DNA of 64,000 bases from JAITWN01 sp034002745. Lineage in GTDB: Bacteria; Pseudomonadota; Gammaproteobacteria; SZUA-140. The position numbers and the translations under genes were made by a program. The stretch is from contig JAVEZY010000001.1 in NCBI GenBank assembly GCA_034002745.1, positions 1 to 64,000 on the forward strand. The letters run 5' to 3'. The notes beneath the pieces are model-generated. The model made no database searches. It was not told where the DNA came from and was given only the letters and a program-made list of their open reading frames with translations. Numbering within the stretch: the stretch's first letter is position 1; the number at the start of each line of letters is the position of its first letter. Shown here in pieces: positions 34,327 to 43,462 of this stretch.

Positions 34327-35634
34327 ATGAAGAACCAAACCGTGACGCTCACCGACAATGCCACTGGCAAGACGATCGAACTCCCGGTCCGCCAGGGATC
34401 GATCGGGCCCGCGGCAATCGATATCACGAGACTGTACCGGGAATTCGGCTACCTGACCTACGATCCGGGCTTCCAGTCGACCGCCAGCTGCCGCAGCGGA
34501 ATCACCTTCATCGATGGTGATGAGGGCGTTCTGCTCTACCGTGGCTATCCCATCGAACAACTGGCGGAACGGAGCACCTTCCTGGAGGTCGCTTATCTGC
34601 TGCTCTACGGTGAGCTGCCGGACCGTGACAGTCTGATGACATTCGAGCGCGTCATCAGCCGTCATACCATGATCAAGGAGAGCCTGCGCAGTTTCTACCA
34701 GGGCTTCTATCACGACGCACATCCGATGGCGAGCATGGTCGGTGTGGTCGGTTCGCTGTCGGCTTTCTATCACGATTCGACCGACATCTACGATCCGGTG
34801 CATCGGGAGCTCGCAGCGCATCGCATGATCGGCAAGATGCCGACGATCGCGGCCAGCTGTCACAAATATTCGATCGGCGAACCTTTCATATATCCAAAGA
34901 ACAGCCTGAGCTACTGCGGCAATCTGCTGCACATGATGTTTTCGTTGCCGAGCGAGGAGTATGAAGTCGATCCGATCGCCGAGCGCGCGCTCGACATGAT
35001 CTTCATCCTGCACGCGGACCACGAGCAGAATGCAAGCACGGCTACCGTGCGCCTGTCCGGAAGCTCGGGTGCGAATCCGTTCGCCTGTATCTCCTCGGGC
35101 ATCACCGCGCTGTGGGGGCCGGCTCACGGTGGTGCCAACGAGGCGGTGCTTCACATGCTCGGCGAGATCGGTCACGTCGGCAACATCGCCCGCTACATCG
35201 ACAAGGCGAAGGATCGCAACGATCCTTTCCGGCTGATGGGATTCGGCCATCGCGTCTACAAGAACTACGATCCGCGTGCCAAGATCATCCGCAAGATGTG
35301 TCACGAGGTGCTGAGCAAGTTCGGCGATTCCAGCGACCCGTTTTTCGAACTCGCCCTGCGGCTGGAAGAGATCGCGCTGCAGGACGAATACTTCATCGAG
35401 CGGCAGCTTTATCCCAATGTGGACTTCTATTCCGGCATCATCTACCGCGCGCTCGGCATACCCGCCAATATGTTCACGGTGATGTTCGCCATTGCCCGCA
35501 CCGTCGGCTGGGTGGCGCAATGGATGGAGATGATCGGAGAGCCGGACCAGCGTATCGGACGCCCGCGCCAGATCTATTCAGGCCATGCGCGGCGCGACTA
35601 CGTGGCGATGGACGAGAGGAAAGGGAAAGGCTGA
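34327..35634 (+). CDS. gltA: Citrate synthase
   Basis: The enzyme condenses oxaloacetate and acetyl-CoA, entering the TCA cycle. The 435-residue product has the type I (hexameric, NADH-sensitive) features: GITFIDGDEGVLLYRGYPIEQL, HADHEQNAST with the catalytic His, GPAHGGANEAVL and GFGHRVYKNYDPRA, then the Asp-containing end. ATG 34327 is preferred to ATG 34291 because AGGAGGCGGA at 34311-34320 precedes it. The two convergent genes share a strong terminator after it. Confidence 0.97.
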   Translation: MKNQTVTLTDNATGKTIELPVRQGSIGPAAIDITRLYREFGYLTYDPGFQSTASCRSGITFIDGDEGVLLYRGYPIEQLAERSTFLEVAYLLLYGELPDRDSLMTFERVISRHTMIKESLRSFYQGFYHDAHPMASMVGVVGSLSAFYHDSTDIYDPVHRELAAHRMIGKMPTIAASCHKYSIGEPFIYPKNSLSYCGNLLHMMFSLPSEEYEVDPIAERALDMIFILHADHEQNASTATVRLSGSSGANPFACISSGITALWGPAHGGANEAVLHMLGEIGHVGNIARYIDKAKDRNDPFRLMGFGHRVYKNYDPRAKIIRKMCHEVLSKFGDSSDPFFELALRLEEIALQDEYFIERQLYPNVDFYSGIIYRALGIPANMFTVMFAIARTVGWVAQWMEMIGEPDQRIGRPRQIYSGHARRDYVAMDERKGKG

Positions 35635-35640
35635 ATAGCG

Positions 35641-35680
35641 AAAAGGGGGCGCTCCCTTCTTGAGGGGAGCGCCCCCTTTT
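35641..35680. terminator. Bidirectional terminator between gltA and mrcA
   Basis: AAAAGGGGGCGCTCCC (35641-35656) pairs perfectly with GGGAGCGCCCCCTTTT (35665-35680) around an 8-base loop. The stem is flanked by A-tracts on the left and T-tracts on the right, so it works in both directions, for gltA (plus) and the convergent penicillin-binding-protein gene (minus). Confidence 0.85.
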
Positions 35681-35696
35681 CCCTTTCCCCTTTCCC

Positions 35697-38138
35697 TCAA
35701 AACAGCGGCTCGGCGCTTGCGCCGCCGGTCTCGGTTCCCGTCCCGACGCTGCGTACTTCCGCGCGTCGCTGAGGTACCAGTTCCGCCTGGAAGGTCTCGA
35801 AGATGCCATCCTTCCGATCGCTGTCCGCAAGCAGGCCGGTTTCCGGGTCTATGCGCACGGTGACCAGGCCCGGCGGACGCACCAGGGGATGTTCCGGCGC
35901 GCCCCGCAGTGCTTCACGCGTGAAGTGTATCCACATGGGCAGGGCTGCGCGGCTGCCGGTTTCGCCGTTGCCGAGCGAGCGGGGCTGGTCGAAGCCCAGC
36001 CAGGTCACCGTCACCAGATCGGAGTTGTAGCCGGCGAACCAGGCGTCATGAAGATCGTTGGTCGTCCCCGTCTTTCCCGCCAGATCGCTGCGTCCGAGTT
36101 GCCGCGCGCGCACCCCGGTGCCGCGCGTGATGACGTCCTGCATCATGGAAGTCATCAGGTAGGCGTTCTGCGGACTGATGGCCCGCCGTGCCAGCCGCGG
36201 AAGCTGGGGCGGCTCGGCGCTCTGCGCGTCGGCATATGACTTGGCCGCATCCACGCTGGCATCGAACGCGACCGCGATCGACGGGTCGGCATCGCATTCG
36301 CGGCAGATGATATCCGGTGCGGCGCTGTAGACCACGGCATCGCTGCCGTCGCGGATTTCCTCGATGAAATAGGGTGCCACGAGGAAGCCGCCATTGGCGA
36401 ACACCGCATAGCCTGTCGCGACCTGCAATGGCGTCACCGCGCCGCTGCCGAGCGCGAGCGACAGGTCCCGCGGCAGGGAAGAGCTGTCGAAGCCGAAGCG
36501 CCCGGCATGGGTGATGGCATGACGGATACCGATGGCGCCGAGGAGCCGGATCGAGACCAGGTTGCGCGAATTCATCAGCGCGACGCGCAGCCGGGTCGGA
36601 CCGAAGAATTCGCCGCTGTAGTTCCCGGGCCGCCAGGTGTCCTCGAGCGCGGGATCGTCGAACACCACCGGCGCATCGTTGATCATGGAGGCCGGCGTAT
36701 AGCCCTTTTCCAGCGCCGCCGAATAGATGAACGGCTTGAACACCGAGCCGGGTTGCCGCTGGGCCTGGGTGACGCGGTTGAAGTGGCTGCGATTGAAGTC
36801 GAATCCGCCGGCAAGCGCGACGATGGCGCCAGTCTCCGGATCGGCCGAGATCAGCGCGCCCTCGGCCTCGGGCCGCTGGGCCAGGCGCCAACCATCCGTG
36901 GCTGTGGATACGCGGATCAGATCGCCGACCTGCAACACATCGGCCGCGCTGCGCGGCGGCGGACCGCGCCGGTCGCTGTCCAGCTGGCGACGTGCCCAGC
37001 TGAGGCCATCCCAGGCGATCCGGGCCCGCGAACCATCGACGAAGGCGATCTCCACCTCTCGTTCCTCGACGGTGGTCACCGCGGCCGGAATGAGAACCGG
37101 GTTCGCCGGAACCTTCGCCAGCGCCGCCCGGAGCGCCTCCGCATCCTCGAGAGTCGCCGGATCGAGGTGTGATTCCACGCCTCGATAGCCATGCCGGCGA
37201 TCGTACTCCAGCAGCGTTTCGCGTAGCGCTCGCATGGCGGATTGCTGCAGGCGGGAATCGAGCGTGGTGTAGACCTTGAATCCCGAGGTGTAGGCGGCTT
37301 CCTCTCCGTAGCGTCCGACCACGTAGAGGCGCACCATCTCCGCCATATGATCGGCTTCCACCTCGGTCGACAGGCTGTGAAGCCGAGCGACATCAGAGGC
37401 TTGCATGGCTGCATCACGCTCCGCGGCGCTGATGAATCCTAGGTCATGCATGCGCCGCAGCACGTAATTGCGGCGGATCACCGCCCGTTCGGGATCGGCG
37501 ATGGGGTTCGACCTTGACGGCGCCTTCGGCAGGCCGGCGATCATCGCCATCTGATCCAGCGTCAAGTCCTGCAGCGCCGCGCCGTAATAGGTCTGGGCGG
37601 CGGAGGCGACGCCGTAGGCCCGGTTGCCGAGATAGATCTTGTTCAGGTACAGCTCGAGAATCTCTTCCTTGTCGAGTTCGTGCTCGATGCGCAGCGCGAG
37701 GAAAATCTCACTCACCTTGCGCAGATAAGTCTTCTCGCTGCTCAGGAAGAAGTTGCGCGCGACCTGCATGGTGATGGTGCTTCCGCCCTGGCTCTTCTCG
37801 CCGGTGCGAATGAGATTGACGACCGCGCGCAGGATGCCCTGGTAGTCGACGCCGGGATGCTCGAAAAAGCGGTCGTCCTCGGCCGCCAGCACCGCCTGGA
37901 TCATCCGTTCCGGCGTGTCTCCGTAGCGCACCGGCATGCGGCGCACTTCTCCGAACTCGGCCAGGACCATTCCGTCCCGACTGTAGACCCGCATCGGAAC
38001 CTGGAGCCGGATGTCGCGCAACGCCTCGATTGAGGGCAGTCCTGGGGCGACCACGAGCCAGGCGGCGCCGACGGCGATTGCGCCGATGGCGGCCATGCCG
38101 GCGACTCCGAGGATACCGGCGAAAAGGAGTCTGCGCAT
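35697..38138 (-). CDS. mrcA: Penicillin-binding protein 1A (bifunctional transglycosylase/transpeptidase)
   Basis: A class A PBP that polymerises and cross-links peptidoglycan. The 813-residue product has a cytoplasmic start and one membrane anchor (residues 6-30), then the GT51 glycosyltransferase (AAEDDRFFEHPGVDYQGI near residue 88, GGSTITMQVARNFFL near 117) and the transpeptidase: SVFK near 464, SRN near 525 and KTGTTND near 689. It is divergent from pilM, the common gammaproteobacterial arrangement. Confidence 0.96.
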   Translation of the reverse strand: MRRLLFAGILGVAGMAAIGAIAVGAAWLVVAPGLPSIEALRDIRLQVPMRVYSRDGMVLAEFGEVRRMPVRYGDTPERMIQAVLAAEDDRFFEHPGVDYQGILRAVVNLIRTGEKSQGGSTITMQVARNFFLSSEKTYLRKVSEIFLALRIEHELDKEEILELYLNKIYLGNRAYGVASAAQTYYGAALQDLTLDQMAMIAGLPKAPSRSNPIADPERAVIRRNYVLRRMHDLGFISAAERDAAMQASDVARLHSLSTEVEADHMAEMVRLYVVGRYGEEAAYTSGFKVYTTLDSRLQQSAMRALRETLLEYDRRHGYRGVESHLDPATLEDAEALRAALAKVPANPVLIPAAVTTVEEREVEIAFVDGSRARIAWDGLSWARRQLDSDRRGPPPRSAADVLQVGDLIRVSTATDGWRLAQRPEAEGALISADPETGAIVALAGGFDFNRSHFNRVTQAQRQPGSVFKPFIYSAALEKGYTPASMINDAPVVFDDPALEDTWRPGNYSGEFFGPTRLRVALMNSRNLVSIRLLGAIGIRHAITHAGRFGFDSSSLPRDLSLALGSGAVTPLQVATGYAVFANGGFLVAPYFIEEIRDGSDAVVYSAAPDIICRECDADPSIAVAFDASVDAAKSYADAQSAEPPQLPRLARRAISPQNAYLMTSMMQDVITRGTGVRARQLGRSDLAGKTGTTNDLHDAWFAGYNSDLVTVTWLGFDQPRSLGNGETGSRAALPMWIHFTREALRGAPEHPLVRPPGLVTVRIDPETGLLADSDRKDGIFETFQAELVPQRRAEVRSVGTGTETGGASAEPLF

Positions 38139-38218
38139 GAAACTCGGACCTGTGGCGATGGCGGGAATGGCGACCAGTTAACAAATTTCCGCTACTGAGT
38201 ATAAAACTTTTTCGGACC

Positions 38219-38236
38219 ACGGACGATAACGTCCGT
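38219..38236. repeat. Inverted repeat in the mrcA-pilM divergent region
   Basis: ACGGACG (38219-38225), ATAA, CGTCCGT (38230-38236) is a 7-base-pair perfect palindrome in the 191-base divergent region. On the minus strand TATACT is seen nearby at 38198-38203 as a possible mrcA -10 box. On the plus strand TTGAAT (38236-38241) might be a -35 for pilM, but no good -10 follows. The palindrome could be an operator. Confidence 0.35.
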
Positions 38237-38329
38237 TGAATAAAGGAAATACGGTGGCAATGGGTGCGGGTGATTCCCCGCCCTAGCCGGCTCCAGAACT
38301 CTGTCCGCCTGAACGAGGCCCACGTCAGC

Positions 38330-39400
38330 ATGCTTCAGATGATCAACAGGGCTCCGCCCACCCTGATCGGGCTCGACATCAGCTCCACTTCGGTGAAGCT
38401 GCTCGAACTCGGCCAGAGTGGTGGACGCTATCGCGTGGAAAGCTACGCCGTGGTTCCGCTTCCGCAGAATGCGGTGGAGGAAAAGAATATCGCCGACGTC
38501 GATGCGGTGGGTGCTGCGATCAAGCGCGCCGTGAGCCGCGCCGGCACGCGTACCCGCAACGCCGCGGTCGCCGTTGCCGGTTCCGCGGTCATCACCAAGA
38601 TCATTTCCATGCCGTCGTCGCTGAATGACGACGAAATGGCCGATCAGATCCAGCTCGAAGCCGACCAGTACATTCCCTACCCGCTGGAGGAGGTCAACCT
38701 AGACTTCGAGGTCCTGGGACCCTCCGAGAAGCAGGAAGGAATGGTCGACGTCCTTCTCGCCGCGTCGCGCAGCGAGAACGTCGACGTGCGCGTCGCGGCG
38801 CTGGAACTCGGCGGCCTCAATGCCCGCATCGTGGACGTCGAGGCCTTTGCCATGGAGACCGCGTTCACGTTGCTGCACAACCAGCTTCCCGACAATGGCG
38901 CCGACAAGACCATCGCCGTCATCGACGTCGGCGCGACGATGACCACGCTCAGCGTGTCACACGACTTCAAGGTCATCTATACGCGCGAGCAGGTATTCGG
39001 CGGCCGCCAGCTGACCGAGGAAATCATGCGCCGCTACGGCCTCTCGTATGACGAGGCGGGCCTGGCGAAGAGGCAGGGCGGTCTGCCGGACAACTATGAA
39101 ACGGAAGTCCTGCAGCCGTTCAAGGAAGCGATGGCGCAGCAGGTCAGCCGCTCGCTGCAGTTCTTCTTTTCCTCCAGCCAGCACAATTCCGTCGATCACA
39201 TCGTGCTCGCCGGTGGCTGCGCCGCCATTCCGGGCGTCGATGCGCTGATCGAGGACAAGGTGGGCATAACCACTTCGGTGGCGAATCCCTTCGCCAATAT
39301 GTCGCTGACCTCGCGCATCAACCCCGAGGGAATCCGGTCAGACGCCTCATCGCTGATGATCGCCTGCGGGCTCGCCATGAGGAGGTTCTCGGACCGATGA
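38330..39400 (+). CDS. pilM: Type IV pilus assembly protein PilM
   Basis: An actin-like cytoplasmic ATPase that binds PilN and links the pilus machine to the inner membrane. The 356-residue product begins LIGLDISSTSVKLLEL (ATP phosphate loop), with AVIDVGATMTTLSV near residue 200 and VLAGGCAAIPGVDALIEDKVG near 295. ATG 38330 gives the usual N-terminus. It is the first of pilMNOPQ, with 4-base overlaps along the first four genes. Confidence 0.95.
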   Translation: MLQMINRAPPTLIGLDISSTSVKLLELGQSGGRYRVESYAVVPLPQNAVEEKNIADVDAVGAAIKRAVSRAGTRTRNAAVAVAGSAVITKIISMPSSLNDDEMADQIQLEADQYIPYPLEEVNLDFEVLGPSEKQEGMVDVLLAASRSENVDVRVAALELGGLNARIVDVEAFAMETAFTLLHNQLPDNGADKTIAVIDVGATMTTLSVSHDFKVIYTREQVFGGRQLTEEIMRRYGLSYDEAGLAKRQGGLPDNYETEVLQPFKEAMAQQVSRSLQFFFSSSQHNSVDHIVLAGGCAAIPGVDALIEDKVGITTSVANPFANMSLTSRINPEGIRSDASSLMIACGLAMRRFSDR

Positions 39401-39969
39401 CCCGCATCAATCTACTGCCGTGGCGCGAACTCCGGCGCAAGGAAGAGCGGCGCCAGTTCTTCTCGGTGGCTGCAGGCGCAGCCGTCCTGATGGGCGTCCT
39501 CGTGCTCTATGCCCACATCCACATCGGCGGGCTGATCTCCGCGCAGGATCAGCGCAACAAGTACATGCGCGACGAAATAGCAGCGGTCGACGCCAAGATC
39601 GCCGAAATCAGGACGCTGGAAACCAAGAAGCAGCAGCTGCTGGCGCGGATGAACATCATCCAGGAACTGCAGACGCGGCGACCGGAAATCGTCCACATCT
39701 TCGATGAGCTGGTTCGGGCCGTTCCGGCCGGGCTGTCCCTCACCAAGGTCTCACAGCAGGGTGGCAGCATCGTCATCGAAGGAATCGCCGAATCGAATGC
39801 CCGCGTCTCCGCCTTCATGCGCAATCTGGACGGCTCCGACTGGTTCGTCGCCCCGCGCCTGGATGTGATCGAGGCTGATGCCAAGGCGGCGACCCGCAGC
39901 AGTGTGTTCAAGCTTACGGTCCGCCAGGCGGGCCAACAGCAGGACGCCGGCCTGGAGGGCAGCGTATGA
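39397..39969 (+). CDS. pilN: Type IV pilus assembly protein PilN
   Basis: A bitopic inner-membrane protein whose N-terminal segment INLLPWRELRRKEERRQFF is the PilM-binding signature. One membrane helix follows (about residues 22-42), then a periplasmic coiled coil and a ferredoxin-like domain that pairs with PilO. Length is 190 residues. It overlaps pilM (ATGA) and pilO by 4 bases, as expected in a translationally coupled operon. Confidence 0.95.
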   Translation: MTRINLLPWRELRRKEERRQFFSVAAGAAVLMGVLVLYAHIHIGGLISAQDQRNKYMRDEIAAVDAKIAEIRTLETKKQQLLARMNIIQELQTRRPEIVHIFDELVRAVPAGLSLTKVSQQGGSIVIEGIAESNARVSAFMRNLDGSDWFVAPRLDVIEADAKAATRSSVFKLTVRQAGQQQDAGLEGSV

Positions 39970-40616
39970 ACCTGAATTTCGACCTGTCGCAGTTGCGCGA
40001 AATCGACTTCAACGACGTCGCGCGCTGGCCGCGGCCGATCAAGGCTGCCGCGATCGTACTGCTGAGCGTGGCGGTCCTCGGTGCGGGCCTGTGGCTGGAT
40101 ACCAAGAAGCAGTTCGAATCGCTGGAAACGACGCGTCAGCAGGAGAAGGTGCTCAAGGATGAGTTCCTCGTGAAACAGGCCAAGGCAGCCAACCTCGACG
40201 CGTACAAGGCCCAGATGGAAGAGATGCGACGCTCGTTCGGCGCCATGCTGCGGCAGCTTCCGAGTCGCACGGAGGTCGCCGAACTTCTGGTCGATGTGTC
40301 CCAGACCGGGCTTCAGAGCGGTCTGGAGTTCGAACTCTTCAAGCCCGAAGCGGAAAGGCCCGCTGATTTCTATGCGGAGTTGCCGATAAAGATGAAGGTC
40401 GCCGGCAGCTATCACGAGTTCGGCCGTTTCGTCAGCGATGTCGCGGCCTTGTCCAGAATCGTGACCCTGCAGGATTTCACCGTCGGCACGCGCCAGACCG
40501 CGGCGGCGCGGGATCCGAAGGCCACCAGAAGCATCGAAGACCCGCTGGTGATGGAAGTGACAGCGCGAACCTATCGCTACCTGGAAGATGAAGAACTTCT
40601 GCAGGAGGAAGAATGA
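39966..40616 (+). CDS. pilO: Type IV pilus assembly protein PilO
   Basis: A 216-residue bitopic protein of the pilus alignment complex. After a short N-terminus (FDLSQLREIDFNDVARWP), a membrane helix lies at about residues 28-46 (AAAIVLLSVAVLGAGLWLD), followed by a coiled coil and a periplasmic ferredoxin-like domain. It forms heterodimers with PilN. It overlaps pilN and pilP by 4 bases each. Confidence 0.95.
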   Translation: MNLNFDLSQLREIDFNDVARWPRPIKAAAIVLLSVAVLGAGLWLDTKKQFESLETTRQQEKVLKDEFLVKQAKAANLDAYKAQMEEMRRSFGAMLRQLPSRTEVAELLVDVSQTGLQSGLEFELFKPEAERPADFYAELPIKMKVAGSYHEFGRFVSDVAALSRIVTLQDFTVGTRQTAAARDPKATRSIEDPLVMEVTARTYRYLEDEELLQEEE

Positions 40617-41188
40617 TCGGCGATGACGGAAGGACGAGCCGGAGCGGTGCGCGATGGCCGGTCGCCCGAACCTTCGTAAAGGCGCTGGCACCGATGACGG
40701 CGCTCATTCTGGCCGCCTGCAGCGACAGCGGGACGTCCGATCTGCGCCAGTTCGTCGAGGAAGCGAAGCAGCGCCAGGGTCGGGTCGAGGCGCTGCCCGA
40801 ATTCGCGCCGGTGCAGACCCACGTTTACGTAGCCGACAGTCTGCGCGATCCATTCACGTCGGAGACCCGCGAGACGATCGCCGAGACGGCCGCGAGAAGC
40901 GGCGGCGGTCTGGCGCCCGACGTCCGGCGCCGCAAGGAGGTGCTGGAATCCTATCCGCTCGATTCTCTGAGCATGCTGGGAACGCTGGAATTCCAGAATT
41001 CGACCTGGGGATTGGTCAAGGCTCCGGACGGCGTGGTTCATCGCGTACGAACGGGAAATCACCTGGGACAGAACTACGGCAAGGTAAAGGCGATACAGGC
41101 GCAGCGGGTGCTGCTGACCGAAATCGTACCCGATGGCCTCGGTGGCTGGGAGGAGCGTGACGCGACTCTGGCCATGAACGAGCAATGA
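40613..41188 (+). CDS. pilP: Type IV pilus assembly lipoprotein PilP
   Basis: A 191-residue inner-membrane lipoprotein joining PilNO to the secretin PilQ. A basic N-terminus is followed by the lipobox ILAAC (near residue 36), an unstructured Glu/Arg-rich linker and the beta-domain (YPLDSLSMLGTLEFQN, RTGNHLGQNYGKV). The first 20 residues are longer than usual before the hydrophobic core, and the ATG at 40676-40694 region (MTALILAACSD) could be a shorter start; the 4-base overlap with pilO favours 40613. Confidence 0.92.
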   Translation: MIGDDGRTSRSGARWPVARTFVKALAPMTALILAACSDSGTSDLRQFVEEAKQRQGRVEALPEFAPVQTHVYVADSLRDPFTSETRETIAETAARSGGGLAPDVRRRKEVLESYPLDSLSMLGTLEFQNSTWGLVKAPDGVVHRVRTGNHLGQNYGKVKAIQAQRVLLTEIVPDGLGGWEERDATLAMNEQ

Positions 41189-41212
41189 GCACGCAACGGA
41201 GGACGTGAAGTT

Positions 41213-43354
41213 ATGGTAACCCGGGATTTGAATCGTCTACGCGCATGCGGAAAAATGCGCGCGTTGCGCAGCGTGTGTGCGGGAATGACACTGCTCGCGG
41301 CGGCCGTTTGTGCTCATCCGTCCCTGGCGGCGCAGCGTCTCCAGAGCTGGGATGTCGTGACCCTGCCCGGAAACAAGATCCAGATCAAGCTCGATGTGGC
41401 CGCGGACGACGCGCCCAATATGCTGAGCTTCAGCACCGACAACCCGGCGCGGATTGCCCTCGACTTCCCCGAGGCGACCAGCGCGCTGCCGCGGCGCAAG
41501 GAGATCGGCGCCGGCGTCGTGCGCAGCCTCAATGCGGTCGAATCCCAGGGTCGCACGCGCGTGGTGATCAACCTGGATCGCATGGTGCCGTACGAGACCC
41601 GCGTCGAGGATGGCGCCATCTATATCGTGCTCGAGGGATCGGCTGCCGTTCAGGCGGCGCAGACTCAGTCCTCGCCGCTGTCGATGAGCACTGCGGATCG
41701 GCCGGCGCCGGGTGCTGGCGCTGTTACCAACCGCATCACCGGCGTTGACTTCAGTCGCGGCAAGGCGGGCGAGGCGCGCATCACCATCGGCCTCTCCGAC
41801 GCCGGCATCCCGGTCAACATCGACCGCAGCGGTGGCAAGATACTTATCGACTTCCTGAACGCCCGCCTGGCCGAAGAACTGCGCCGGCGCATGGATGTGG
41901 TCGACTTCGCCACGCCCGTGACCACGATCGACACCTTCTCCCAGAACGGGGCCGTCCGCCTGGTGGTGGAAACCGAGGGCGAGTTCGAGCATATGGCCTA
42001 TCAGGCGGATACCCAGTTTACGCTCGAGGTCAAGCCGGTTACCAAAGAGGTGCGCGAGGCCCGGGCCCGTCAGGAATACACCGGCGAGCGGCTGTCTCTG
42101 AACTTCCAGGATATCGAGGTGCGCGCGGTCCTGCAGATCATCGCCGACTTTACCGGGATGAACATGGTGACCTCGGACGCCGTGGGCGGAAACGTCACCC
42201 TGCGCCTGCAGAACGTGCCTTGGGATCAGGCTCTGGACATCGTGCTCAAGAGCAAGGGTCTGGCGATGCGTCAGGCGGGCAACGTCATCATGATCGCGCC
42301 GGCCGAGGAGATCGCCGCCCGCGAGAAATCCGAGTTCGAATCGCAGAAGCAGATCGAGGAACTCGCGCCGCTGACCTCCGACCTGGTCCAGATCAACTAC
42401 GCCAAGGCCGAGGATATCGCCTCCCTGCTCAAGGCGCGGGAAAACTCGATGCTGTCCGAGCGCGGTAACGTCACGGTGGATCAGCGCACCAACACCCTGC
42501 TGGTTCGCGACACGGCAGACAAGCTGCAGGACATCCGCAATCTGGTCAGCAAGCTGGACATTCCGGTGAAGCAGGTGCTGATCGAGTCGAGGGTCGTGGT
42601 GGCCAATGATGACTTCAGCCGCGACCTCGGCGTGCGGGTCGGCGGCGCAGGAGTGCGCAGCAATGGTTCGCGCGGAGCGATTGCGGTTGGCGGATCGCTT
42701 TCCGGTACCGACACCATGGTCGGCACGGCGCCGCTGCCGGTGGCCATGCCTTCCCTGGGCGATCGCCTGGCGGTCAATCTGCCGGCCGCCAACACCTCGG
42801 GCAGGCCGGCATCCTTCGCGCTGGCGGTGCTGGGCTCCGACTACCTGATCGATCTCGAACTGTCGGCGATGCAGGCCGAAGGCCGCGGCGAAGTGGTTTC
42901 CACGCCGCGCGTCATCACCTCGAACCAGAACGAGGCGACGATCAAGCAGGGCGTCGAGATCCCCTATCTGACCGCGGCGTCCAGCGGTGCCACCACGGTG
43001 CAGTTCAAGGAGGCCGTTCTCGGCCTGACGGTCAAGCCGCAGATCACGCCGGACGACCGCATCATCCTCGATCTCACCGTGAGCAAGGACAGCGTGGGCC
43101 AGGTGTTCCAGGGTGTGCCCAGCGTGGACAAGCGCGCGGTTACTACCCAGGTGCTGGTCAGCAACGGCGAAACCGTGGTGCTCGGCGGCATCTACGAGCA
43201 GGAGCGCTCCGAGGGTGTTTCCAAGGTGCCGTTGCTCGGCGATCTGCCGCTGCTCGGCGTGCTGTTCCGTCAGTCCGCCAAGATCGACAGCAAGAACGAA
43301 CTGCTGATCTTCGTCACGCCGAAGATCCTCAAGGAGTCGCTCACCATGCGGTGA
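41213..43354 (+). CDS. pilQ: Type IV pilus secretin PilQ
   Basis: The outer-membrane channel for the pilus. The 713-residue product has a signal peptide (AGMTLLAAAVCAHPSLAAQ), two AMIN domains (residues about 45-270) that bind peptidoglycan, an STN/N0 domain (LSLNFQDIEVRAVLQIIADF, near 290-340), an N1 domain and the C-terminal secretin beta-barrel (VPLLGDLPLLGVLFRQ, ELLIFVTPKIL). A GC-rich stem (43361-43375) follows the stop. It ends the pilMNOPQ operon. Confidence 0.95.
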   Translation: MVTRDLNRLRACGKMRALRSVCAGMTLLAAAVCAHPSLAAQRLQSWDVVTLPGNKIQIKLDVAADDAPNMLSFSTDNPARIALDFPEATSALPRRKEIGAGVVRSLNAVESQGRTRVVINLDRMVPYETRVEDGAIYIVLEGSAAVQAAQTQSSPLSMSTADRPAPGAGAVTNRITGVDFSRGKAGEARITIGLSDAGIPVNIDRSGGKILIDFLNARLAEELRRRMDVVDFATPVTTIDTFSQNGAVRLVVETEGEFEHMAYQADTQFTLEVKPVTKEVREARARQEYTGERLSLNFQDIEVRAVLQIIADFTGMNMVTSDAVGGNVTLRLQNVPWDQALDIVLKSKGLAMRQAGNVIMIAPAEEIAAREKSEFESQKQIEELAPLTSDLVQINYAKAEDIASLLKARENSMLSERGNVTVDQRTNTLLVRDTADKLQDIRNLVSKLDIPVKQVLIESRVVVANDDFSRDLGVRVGGAGVRSNGSRGAIAVGGSLSGTDTMVGTAPLPVAMPSLGDRLAVNLPAANTSGRPASFALAVLGSDYLIDLELSAMQAEGRGEVVSTPRVITSNQNEATIKQGVEIPYLTAASSGATTVQFKEAVLGLTVKPQITPDDRIILDLTVSKDSVGQVFQGVPSVDKRAVTTQVLVSNGETVVLGGIYEQERSEGVSKVPLLGDLPLLGVLFRQSAKIDSKNELLIFVTPKILKESLTMR

Positions 43355-43462
43355 GCGTGAGCCCGCCGCGCGGGCACGATGAAAGGGAACGATTCAGAAA
43401 GCGCGCGTGGCGTCCGCCCGATCAGGGCCGGCGCATCACGCAGAACCGGAGGACATGGGGAG

